From: Eudorina sp. 2006-703-Eu-15
Lineage: Eukaryota; Chlorophyta; Chlorophyceae; Chlamydomonadales; Volvocaceae
Assembly (NCBI GenBank): GCA_003117195.1
Contig: BDSI01000014.1
Coordinates: 1,495,001 to 1,559,000, forward strand
Direction of reading: 5' to 3'
DNA length: 64,000 nt
Position numbers and translations under genes: made by a program. Shown one piece after another: positions 24,128-33,909 of this stretch. Numbering within the stretch: position 1 is the first letter of the stretch; each line of letters starts with the position of its first letter. The notes under the pieces were generated by a model. The model ran no database searches. It saw nothing but the letters and a program-made list of their open reading frames with translations, and was not told the DNA's origin.

Positions 24128-24317
24128 CAGGAACACGTGGTAACACGTTCAAGCGGCGAGGATTCCGGGAACGGGTCTGGGGTCGCACCGCAAGGGCGTT
24201 GCAGCCATTGCAGACGGATGCCCAGGTGAGGTTACTCACTGGTGTGTGACGGGGACTGGCGTCTCGCTTCGCCTTCGCCTGGTCTGGGCTAGGCTCTCGG
24301 TTCCAAGTGCGGACCAT
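24128..24317 (-). CDS. Possible first exon of the STPG gene or of another gene
   Basis: An ATG at 24317 opens a frame (MVRTWNREPSPDQAKAKRD) ending at a good donor, GG|GTATGT. It leaves phase 1, which does not match the acceptor at 23690, so an additional exon would be needed. Low confidence. Confidence 0.25.
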
Positions 24318-24953
24318 TATGCTGCGCCCTGCAGCCGGAAGAGCAACGCTGGCAGATACTGTCCTAGGGTAGCGTTTGCCCTCTAAGAGCCAATTGTGCC
24401 CAGCGATGCATCACTTCATAGCTTGATTGTTGTCAATCAGAGTGACGGACAAGGGAACTTGCTATCGGCCAAGCAACTAGAAAGCTAGACTTCGACTTCG
24501 AGAACGTGTAGTCTGAACACGGTTTACTTGCTGCGGTACCTGCTCACATTCATTAAGGCAAACCTTTAAACTAAGTTTGGTGTGACTTCGCTGGTATTGG
24601 ATCTACGTGCTATCGGGAACGGCAGAATGAGTCATGGGGTCACAAAGCTCAAACAACTCTGGCAAACCGATTGCATTTGTATGGGCCATCAGATATGGTC
24701 GAATAAATGTAATTGCTTGATGATGATGAATATTCACGGGCAGGGTCTATACCCATCATTGTTGAAGTCAACCGTTGCAACACGGCCTTGTGACGATGGG
24801 AACTTTGCATGTAACTCAACTACATAGGAGGACCTCTTTGCGAAACCAGCCTGCATTTCCGCTTGGTCGCGTGGCGGCCGGCTGGCAGGTGGAAGCGCTT
24901 GTGCACAACTGCATACTGGGCGGCGCCGACTGCACTTTGTCGGAGATACGCAA
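24318..24953. other. Intergenic, probable promoter of the OPR-like gene
   Basis: Between the minus-strand STPG gene and the plus-strand OPR-like gene, so likely to hold the promoters of both. A 60-codon plus-strand frame (24775-24957) reads GWQVEALVHNCILGGADC but stops without a donor. Confidence 0.35.
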
Positions 24954-27900
24954 ATGACATCAAGATATTTGCTGCAGCAGACACATCCTCGGCAGGGGGC
25001 AGACGCGCCTGCACGCCCCACGACGCGGACCGCCACCCGCAGCGCCTGCGCCTACCTGGACGCGCAATACCGCCGAGCTGCGCGGCAGCGCGCGCGCGCA
25101 ACATCTGAGCACGTGAACGCAGCTGGCTTCCCCGATAACCTTCCCCCAGGCGTCGGCGGCGGCGCGGCCGGCGCCCCCGGCACTGTGGCGGCGCTGGGCC
25201 CACATGCCCTGCCCGCGACCGTCCCCGGTGAGGCACCGACGGCAGGCCGAGTTGGTTATTACCGTTGGAATCGCCGGTCTTCTGCACGCGAAGATGACCA
25301 GAGGCATCAGCAAGAGCAGCAGCCATCAGGGCTGCATGAGAAAGGGCAGGCGCCACAGCAGATGCAGGAGCAGCAGCAACAAGGGGAAGAGCAGCCACAG
25401 CAGGAGCAGCAACAGCAGGAGCAGCAGCAGCAGCGGCAGCAGGAGCCGCTGCGACAACGACATGGCACGTCACTCGGAAAGCCCCCGGTCGATTCGCGGC
25501 ATCGCCGCACACGACCGCACACTTCCACCCGGGTTGGGAACGACCCCGATGCCCCACTCCAGTCGTCGCAGCCCCGGTCCGAGTCCGAATCCCCATCCCA
25601 GTCCCCATCCCAGTCCGAGTCCCGGCCTCAACGCCACTCGCAGTCCGGTCCCCGACAGCGGGCACACAACACGCCTGCCCGTTCGCTGGAATCGCCACAG
25701 GCAGAAGTGGAGGCGCGGCCCCGGCCCCCGGCACAGGGGCAGCCGTTGCCGTCAGAACGGGCCGGGGCGGGGACTCCCGGGGGGCAGCCGTACTTGGCGT
25801 CGCGGATGCCGCCGCACGTGCGCCGCCGCTCGCCGCGGCAGATCACCGCCGAGTTGTACGGCAGCGCCACGATGCCGTACCTGCTCGCCCAGCTGGAAGC
25901 GTGCGGGCCGCTCAACGCACGCCAGCTGTGCGCCGCGTTCACCGCCGCGGAGCGCATCGCCTCCAGGGAGGGCGGTGCCGCTGACGGCGGTGGCGGCGGC
26001 GGTGGCGGCGGCGGCGGCGGCGATGGGAGCCCGCGGGCGCAACGGCAGCCCGGCGCGCCGGCGGGGCTGCTGGCACCGCCGTGTCGTACACTGACGCGTC
26101 GCGAGTCGGCGGCGCTGGCGGCGGTGCTGACGGGCCACGCCGAGGTGCTGGCGGACGCGGATCCGCCGGAGCTGGCGGCAACGCTTTGGGCGGCGGCGCG
26201 GCTGCGGCTGCAGCTGCCGCCAGCTTCCCTGGAGCCCGCCCTGGAGGCGATCTGGATGTGGGACCCCGCGGATCCCATCGTCAACCGTCAGGCGGCAGCG
26301 CCAGCCGCCGCCGCCGCCGCAACTGCCGCCGCCGCCGCCGCTGGCGGCGGCGTCGACGGCCGCGATGCTGTCGTACAGCAGCCGCAGCGGCAGCGCCGCC
26401 CCAGAGGCGCCGCGATGGGCCCGTGGGAGGTCTGCATGCTGCTGTACGCGGTGTCGGTGCTGTGGCCAGATTATGTGCGGCGCAACGCGGGCGGGTTTCT
26501 GGAAGCGCTGGACAGCTACGAGGGCATGGCGGCGGCGGCGGCGGCGGCGGGGCGTGGTGGCGGCGGCGGCGGCGGCGATGGCAAGGGGGTACCGCCGTCC
26601 GGGGGTCGTCGCGGAGGGCTGACTTCGGAGCAGGTGGTGGGGATGGTTACGTCCCTGGCTCGCGCGGAAGCCGTACTGGATGAGGTGGAGGAGGAGTTTG
26701 TACTGCAGGTACGGCAGTGCCGTGCGGGGCGGGGGGATGCAGGCGGGGGCCGAGGGGGAGGCGCGGATGAGGGCGGGCTAGGGTACCTCCATCGTCGCGT
26801 TTTCGAGAAGCGCGGTCGGGGCCGCGTGCGCCTGGAAGGACAGTCGTCCACCCACGCCCCGGCGTCATCATAATTGCAGATGGGCTCTAGCGTACGGAGC
26901 TCACCCTCAGCCCCCAACCCTTATCACTTCCATCCTACCAGCAGCAGCAGCAGCCGCAGCAGTAACCGCAGTCAACCAGGAACACCCGTAACCCGGTGCA
27001 GTAGACACCGTACCCCCCTCACGGATCCCACCACGCGCGTCGCTCGGACGACACCCACACACCACCGCCCCCTCGCGGCGCGGTTGTTTTCCTTGTTAAC
27101 CCCTCCATCTGAATGGCACCCGCCGCCGCCCCGTCCGTCCGCAGGCGGTCTCCTCGCGCCTGCCCTCCCTCTCGCTGCCCCACCTGACCGCCCTGCTGGA
27201 GACGGCGCAGCGCTGGGGCCCCCTGCGGCGCGCCATGCACGGCTTCGTGCTGGGGGCGCTGCTGCAGCGGCTGGCGCGGCACCACGCGGCCTTCATGGAG
27301 GCGCGCCGACTGGCCCGGGAGGCGGCGCTCCCACACCACTACCACCGCCAGCACCACCAGCAGCAAAAACAACAACAGCTACAAGAGCAACAACAGCTAA
27401 ACGAGCAGCAACAGCTACAAAAGCTACAGGGAGAGGGACAGCAAGCATATCCACAGCAGGAAGGGCGGCTGGATCCTGCTGCGGCGCCGCCGCCGCGTGC
27501 CGGCGGCGGCGACGCCGTCGCCGTCGCGCGGGCCCTGGTGGCGGCGCTGCGCAGCGGCCTGGACCCCAGCACGGGGCAGCCGCTGCACAGCCGCGTGCTG
27601 AGCGACCTGATGCGGCAGGTGCGGCTGCGGGCGCCCGCCTTCACGGCGCGGGACGTGTGCGAGGCGCTGCGGGCCATGGCGGCGCTGGCGGCGTCGCCGG
27701 CGATGCCTGCGGCCTGGACGATCCGCTGGCGGGAGGGCCAGCGGGGGCTGTTGCGCCGCTGGACGGAGCTGCTGCAGCAGGACCTCGCGGCGGCCGCGGC
27801 GGCGGCTCCGCCGCCGCCGCCGCTGCCAGGCGCCGTCGCGCCGGCGGGGCCGGTGAACGAGGGGCGTCTGGCGACGGCGGTGCCGGCCGGAGTAGCACCT

Positions 27901-30807
27901 GCGGAGGTGGAGGTGGAGGTGGTGGAGGAGGAGGAGGCGCAGGGGCGGCAGTTTGGGGCTGGGGAGGCGGATGGCGGCTGCTCCAGGGACGGCGCCCGAC
28001 GTGCGGCGGCACGGACGTTCGCTGCAACGATCCACGCCGTGGCGAGGCTGGGGCTGCGGCTGCGGCGCGCCGAGTCGGAGGCGGCGGCCGCGGCGGCGGC
28101 GGCGCTGGCGCCGTACATGGGCCACATGGCGGACTGTACGATGGTGCTGACGGCGCTCGGGGACTGCTTGGCGGTGGACGGGTCGTCCGCAGTTTCGGAG
28201 CCGGCGGGAGTTGGGGCCGAGGGGGCGGAGGTGGAGGGTGAAGGGGAGGTGCCGGAGCAGGAGCAGTTGGAACCGGCATTGGGGGCTGGGAAGGGCAGCA
28301 CTGCGGGGACTGGGGTTGAAGCGCAGGGAGTGGCGGAGGGGCAGGAGGAAGGAAAGGAAGGGCAGGAGGAAGGAGCGAAGGGGGGAGAGGAGGAGGCACA
28401 GGACGGTGACGATCACGTGGACAGCGGCTGGCGGTGGCTTCGATTCGCCGGTGTACGGCGCTTGGGTCCACGCGGCCGGCTGGCCGCGAGGTTGGTTCTG
28501 GAGCGTGCCGCGGTGCTGCTCCGTCAGGCGCGGCGACAGCCACAGGGCCCCAGTACGGCTGCCGTACCTGGGGAGGTGGTGTGTCTTATCCGGGCGGCGG
28601 CCACGCTGGGCGCTTGGCCGCCGGAGACCTGGTGGCAGGTGTGGCGGGAGGCCCTGGTGGCGGCGCTGCCGCCGCCGCTGCAGCCCCAGCGCACCGCCGC
28701 CGCGGCCGCGGCGGCGATAGCGGCGGCGCTGCCGCCGCCGTCATCGTCGTCGCCTTGGTCGTACTTGAGCCTGACGGAGGCGGTGGACGTGTTGTACAGC
28801 CTCGCGCGGCTGACGCACGCGCGGGCGGCGGCCGCGAAGGCGCGACCCGTGGGTCGGTCCGAGGCGGCGGCGGCGGCGGCGACGACGAGAGCACGGCAGC
28901 GACTGCGGCGGCGGCGATGGGCGCAGCGGCGCGCGGCGGCGGCGGCGTCGCCGCAGGCTGCCGTTACTAGCGAGGTTCCCGACGACGCAGTGAAGCCTCA
29001 CCTTGAGGAGGATGGAAAGGTGCCCTCCTCACCGCTAGGGGCTCAGACCGATGATGCAGACGGCGGCGCCGGCGGCGGCAACCCGGCGGGCGTCGCAGTC
29101 GCTGGCGTCGGCGGCGGCGCCGCCGTCGCCGACGCGGCAGTGCCCCTGGAGCGGGAGCTCCTAACGGCGGTGCTGACCGTGGCGTGCCTAGGTGAACCCC
29201 GGCGGCGTCGCGCCGGCGGCGGCAGCGGCGGCGGCGGCGGCGGCGGCGCGGATGGTGACCCACGTGACGTTGGGACCATGAGTGTGTACTACATGGCCTG
29301 GGCAGTGGCGCGGCTGCGGCTCTTTGCGCCGGCGGAGGCGGCGTTGTGGAGCCCCCGGCTGACTGCGGCGGCGCCTCGGGCGCTCCAACGCCTCAGCCCC
29401 CGAAAGCAGGTCCTGATGCTACGGAGCCTGACGGCGGCGTACGGCGGGGCAGCGGCGGGGCCGCTGCCGCCGCCGCTGGCGACGGCGTGGCTGGCGGCCT
29501 TCGGCGCCAACCTGTACCGCGCGGGGGGCCAGACGCTGTCGTACGCCGCGGCGGCCCTGGCGGCGGCGCGGATGTCGCCGACGTCGGCGTGGCTGGGGCG
29601 GTTCCGGGCGGCGGTGCGGAGCAGGGTCTCGGAGCTGAGTGTACGGGAGATGGCGGCGCTGGTCGCGGGGCTGCGGCTGCACCGCCGCCAGCCGTCAGCC
29701 GCGCATCCTCCGACGGATGGACCGCCGGCCGCGTCGTCGGCGTCGTCGCCGCCGCCGCCGCCGCCACAGCAGCAGCCGGATGACGCCCCGTACGAGCTCT
29801 TGGCACTTCGGGGGGATCCGCCGCCGCAGCAGCAGCGTCTGACAGAGCCGCGGTGGCCGCCACTGCCGTCGCCGCCGCAGCCGTCACCGTCGCCGTCGTT
29901 TGGGCGGTCTTCGGCGGCGCTCGACGAACGGTTCGATAGCAGCAGCACCAGCAGCAAAGGAAGCGGGGGCAGCAGTAGCAGTAGCAGCGGAAGCGGCAGT
30001 AGCAGCGGCAGTAGCAGTGGAGGTGGCAGTAGCAGCGGGGCTCTTGGTCGTCGGCCGGTCAACAACCTGGATGTGGACGTGGATGTGGCGGGGAACACCG
30101 AGCTGGCGCGGGCGTTGCTACGGGTGCGCGCGGGGGGCGGGGAGGTTTCACTCTGGTGTGGGTTAGTGCGGTTCCAACCAGTTGGTGCGGTTCCAACCAA
30201 CCAACAACGGCTACCGCGCCGTACAGCCGTGGGGCCGCCCTGCGGAGCGCAGGTTGGAGAATTCGTCCAGGAAGGGCGGACGCTGCTTGCCCTCGCGCTC
30301 CTCGTTCCCCCGGTAATATTCAGGTTTCTTTCCTTTTAACTCCCAAGATTATTCCCCTCACTGCCCATTCCCACTTACCCACTCATTGCCCACATTCCCA
30401 CTCATTGCCCACGACAGGCGCTCCGGCGCAAGTTGGCAGCAGCGCGGTCGGCCGACGTGCGACGTGCCGGGAGGGCCGCGGGGGCTCACACGACGGCGGC
30501 GGAGCGGCAGATGGCGCGGCGGCTGTGCGTGGTGCTGGCCCGAGGCGCCGCGGCGTGCGCCGCCGCGCACCCCATGGCGACCCACGGGTCAGCGGGCGCG
30601 CAGCGGGCGGCGCTGCAGCAAAGGGCGCAGTCAGGCGGCGGCGTCGGCGTCGGCGGCCGCGACGACCGCGACGGCGTCTCCGAGGCGAACCCACGCGCCG
30701 GCGCCGGCGCGGCTTCCGGGCACGTTTCGCTGGCGCCGAGGCCGTTGTTCGTACTTCGCGGCCCGGACGGGGGAACGGCTGGCCGGAGGCTCCGGCTACC
30801 CACGTGA
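24954..30807 (+). CDS. OPR/FASTK-like helical-repeat protein, probable organelle RNA-binding factor
   Basis: Three phase-0 exons (24954-26708, 27145-30123, 30418-30807) give 1707 residues. The first about 60 residues are Arg/Ala-rich and basic, as in an organelle transit peptide. A Gln-rich segment (about residues 120-165) and Gly/Ala/Pro runs separate conserved helical units: ITAELYGSATMPYLLAQLEA, ELAATLWAAARLRLQLPP, GPWEVCMLLYAVSVLWPDYV, LPHLTALLETAQRWGPL, VSELSVREMAALVAGLRL and LSYAAAALAAARMSPTSAWL. This pattern is typical of the OPR and FASTK superfamily, whose algal members bind chloroplast or mitochondrial mRNAs to set stability, splicing or translation. No RAP domain is evident at the C-terminus. 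The start is uncertain, because a strong acceptor (TTTGCTGCAG, ending at 24978) lies just inside the frame. The low-complexity parts could hide unrecognised introns. Confidence 0.6.
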
Positions 30808-31378
30808 TGCACGTGCCGCGGAACCAAGATGGAAGGAGAAAATGTGCGTCGGCGGCGGATGTCCCATGGGTCGGCGGCGGACGCCCCATGGGTTAGGTTT
30901 CTTTCGACCCGTGACTTGACGGGCGGATGGTGATCAAGAGGACTAGATGGACAGTCCCTAGGGCCTGCAGATAGGTGGGTTTGGGTCCCCTCTCGATGCG
31001 GTAAGTGTAGGATGCCCGCAGAGAGTCCCCGGTGTGCCCGTACAGTACGACAGAGTTTCCCATGGGACGCTCGCGACCGAGCCCTGCCCTGTGTTGCCGA
31101 GGTTTCGGAGCCGTTTGCGCGGTCTTGCGCTGCGGCTGGTTGTCATGGATCGTCGAGTGCAGGTTGCGGGCGGTTGGTGTGGGGGCGGTTGGTGAGTGCG
31201 TGAGGGTTCAGCAAAGTAGCAATGCACGCATCACTGATGAGTGAGCTGGGGCAGTGGGAGGCGCTTTGGAAAGCGACGGGTCATGATGGGTGTGTGGCCC
31301 ATGTCATGTTGTAGCGCTGACTTGCAGCGCTGGGTTGCTGCACTAGCCGCCGCTAGCTGGCTAGGCGGCAATCAGGCC
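30808..31378. other. 3' flank of the OPR-like gene, no gene seen
   Basis: No coding signal was found; the first few hundred bases are presumably 3' untranslated region. Confidence 0.4.
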
Positions 31379-31433
31379 TTTTGGGATCCGCTGTAATATT
31401 CATCCACATCGATCCATGCATTCATTCATTCAC
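31379..31433 (+). mobile_element. Retroelement 3' terminus, CATT-tail type
   Basis: GGGATCCGCTGTAATATTC followed within 40 bp by a (CATT)n run. It is a divergent copy of the terminus at 40745. Confidence 0.45.
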
Positions 31434-31461
31434 CCCAGACCCGATGTGGTACCCTTGCCAG

Positions 31462-31520
31462 TGTTATCATTAATGACGTCACAGTCTCACAGTGGGCCCC
31501 ACGGGTCATCGGTGACAGCC
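31462..31520 (-). mobile_element. Retroelement 3' terminus, minus orientation
   Basis: On the minus strand: GGCTGTCACCGATGACCCGT, then GGGGCCCACTG, then an AT-rich ATTAATGATAA tail. It faces the copy at 31379 about 30 bp away. Confidence 0.5.
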
Positions 31521-31763
31521 ATAGCTTCCTCACCACACACTGCATAGACGGCCACCTTGCTATGTACAACAGGGAGGGTACGACAGGGAGGGTGATATGG
31601 CGGGGTCGGTCGGCAGCTCAGCACTCAGTTTCACGAAGCAGACAGGACCCAGGGCACGCAGTGAGGCATGGCGAGCTGGGACCGGCCCCTTCGCGGCGGT
31701 GGCGCCCCGTTCAGGGAGGGCCCGTGAGGGCCTCCCACCCCGCAGACCCGCGTTCAGCACGCC

Positions 31764-31829
31764 CTGCTGCTGCTGCTGCTGCGGTCGGCAGCTGCTGCTG
31801 CTGCTGCTGCTATTGCGGTGCGGTCGGCA

Positions 31830-31861
<32 letters not shown>

Positions 31862-31913
31862 GGTCGGCAGCTGCTGCTGCTGCTGCTGCTGCTGCGGTGC
31901 GGTCGGCAGCTCT
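31764..31913. repeat. Compound CTG repeat with GCGGTCGGCAG spacers
   Basis: Four runs of CTG (6-11 units) are each separated by a GCGGTCGGCAG-type spacer, sometimes doubled as GCGGTGCGGTCGGCAG. The larger unit is therefore itself repeated three to four times. The frame through it gives poly-Leu, poly-Cys or poly-Ala, with no other sign of coding. Confidence 0.9.
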
Positions 31914-32360
31914 CGGGGTTCACGGGCTCGTGCCGGCTACACAGTGTCAACGGCAGGTGTCCCAGCGCCTCTCACACACACACGCCAAATCGACAGCGTT
32001 CTTCCTACACCACAGCCTTTTTCTTGTTGTAACCGTTACGTTTATTAGGTGGGTCGGACATTCGGTATATTATGCACTCATAAGGGCGACGTTTTGGGCA
32101 CTACTCTGCCCCTTGCACGTCACGCGCACCTGTTCTGCCTGCCTGAGAACACACAGATCGCCCAACGCTCGAAGCCATGCGTCCGAAACAGCCTCACGGA
32201 GACATGGGTTGCGTTTCGGCTGCCGTTTGGGAGCAGGCGCGATGGGGTTCGAAAGAAACCAAACCCTAGGAACGAACTCGGGGGGCGGGGGGTGATGGGG
32301 CGCCGGCCAGCCTTTCGGGGTCCGTCGAGCGACCCCAGCGGCCAGCGCCCCCTCCCATAG
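31914..32360. other. No gene seen
   Basis: Flank of the CTG repeat, with no supported coding or RNA feature. Confidence 0.4.
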
Positions 32361-32366
32361 CCTTGC

Positions 32367-32726
32367 CTACCGTATGTGCACGTGGCCCAACTTGACGTGG
32401 CCTACGTGGCTGCTGCTCCTAGGGGCGCCGAGCCGCGACGAGGCCACGCTGGTGTCCGGGTACCGATATGATGGTGGTAAGTGGGCAGTCGGCGGCCGCG
32501 CATCGACATTCATTTGTAGGTGCGACTCAAGTAGGCGGGCAGGTTGAACTACGGGCTGCATCTGGGCCTGGGTAGGCTCGGGGTGTGGGGGTACCGAACC
32601 GGCAGCGGCTGCAGCAGTTGCAGCACGGGAGCCCCGTCGCCAACATTCATTCAGTGTCATCGGCACGATTTTGAAGTATATTGATTGTTTTATTAAAAGT
32701 GATGAATTATGCAAGCTGGCCAGCAT
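32367..32726 (-). CDS. Uncharacterised 119-residue open frame
   Basis: An ATG-started frame (MLASLHNSSLLIKQS) runs to TAG with a basic middle and a Pro/Ser-rich end. No domain was recognised and no neighbouring exons were found. It may be chance or an exon of an unknown gene. Confidence 0.2.
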   Translation of the reverse strand: MLASLHNSSLLIKQSIYFKIVPMTLNECWRRGSRAATAAAAAGSVPPHPEPTQAQMQPVVQPARLLESHLQMNVDARPPTAHLPPSYRYPDTSVASSRLGAPRSSSHVGHVKLGHVHIR

Positions 32727-33041
32727 ACTTGTACAGGGTTTTGTAGACGCCCATGATATCCGCGCGCTTCCGCGCTCACGAGGGCCTGGATAAGCGCGAC
32801 TTTGTAATTAGATTCATCAAATTATTGATGTCAAGTTTAATAATAATATGGATGCGAGGGTTGTTCCGCTGCAAGCCCAGCAGGTCTGTCCCGTGCTCCC
32901 GTCCGTTCATCGAACGGTTGCCTTCGGTTGAGGTACCGAATCCCGCGACAGGTGCAGACAAACTGAACAAACCCCAGCGGCCTTGCGCGTGTTATATTTA
33001 TGACATCTGAATTTCTCTAATATTGGAAGCTTTGGTGGGGA

Positions 33042-33489
33042 ATGGCAGTCTTGCTTCTCGGCCCGTGTAATGGTTCTGCATTTTGTAACCCTACTGATGC
33101 CAAACCAGTGCGCACGTTGCGCAATCAGTTGCTACTAATTTCTTCAAATATATACGAGCCATCATGCATCGAAAGTTTGAACATGTCGAAGTTTTTCTGG
33201 CTTCTATTCGTATATACATCGAGCCTTAGCAGCCAACTGGCCGCTTCCTTGTACGTTGCTGTAAAACTTGCGACGGTTATAGCCTATTTTAAAAATGTTT
33301 CATGCATCCGGTTGCTTATTAGGTTCCGGATCCAAAACCGATACAGCCTGAAATACCTTCATAAGGAAGGCATTCTTTCCCATGAAGCATCATACATCAA
33401 TTTTATGTATTTTAGGTGAGGAAGCTAGATTTAGCAGACACGGCTGCTCTTTACCACCTAGGAGCACTAGCAGCCTTATTGCCAACTTA
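33042..33489. other. AT-rich stretch without a supported gene
   Basis: Base composition falls well below the neighbouring genes. A plus-strand frame of 125 codons exists (33042-33419) but has no recognisable features. I see nothing else. Confidence 0.35.
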
Positions 33490-33491
33490 CC

Positions 33492-33711
33492 TGAAATAGC
33501 GTTATCCTCGTGGTTTCTGTAACAGTTCATAAACGGAGCATGCAAGCGACATTCATCGGGGTACGTGTACTGCTGAAACGCTTTGGGCAGTAGCTGTGCT
33601 TCCGTGCTGCTGCCCCTGCCCCGCGCAACAACGTCCTTGAGTCCTTTATCAAATCCAAATTTGGAACTCCAACGACATATAAACGTTATAATTCGCACTG
33701 AATTCATGCAG
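33492..33711 (-). CDS. Orphan exon candidate
   Basis: An open minus-strand segment reads GLKDVVARGRGSSTEAQLLP then YTYPDECRLHAPFMNCYRN and ends at an excellent donor, CAG|GTAAGT. No partner exon downstream was found. It may be a fragment of a decayed gene interrupted by the AT-rich stretch. Confidence 0.25.
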
Positions 33712-33909
33712 CCTCCATAGCGCAAATGATGATAGGTTGCACGACTGCAATTCCTGTGCCATCTGCGACCCCTTCAGCTGGTCTTGCTTATTTATTGTTC
33801 ACTTAGACCGAGCCTTGTGAATGATTGCACAGGTAGACTTGTGAGCACGTTATCCTTCGCAAGGACAGCTGCCTCCGAGCGAAACAGCCGGCTGTTCGCT
33901 TGCCTCACA

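Noticed and set aside
27339..28543. Long minus-strand Ser/Cys/Pro-rich frames
   Set aside because: Antisense shadows of the GC-rich OPR-like exon, with no splice signals or domain.
31597..32295. 232-codon frame with Leu and Ala runs
   Set aside because: Open only because of the CTG repeat; the flanks have no coding character.
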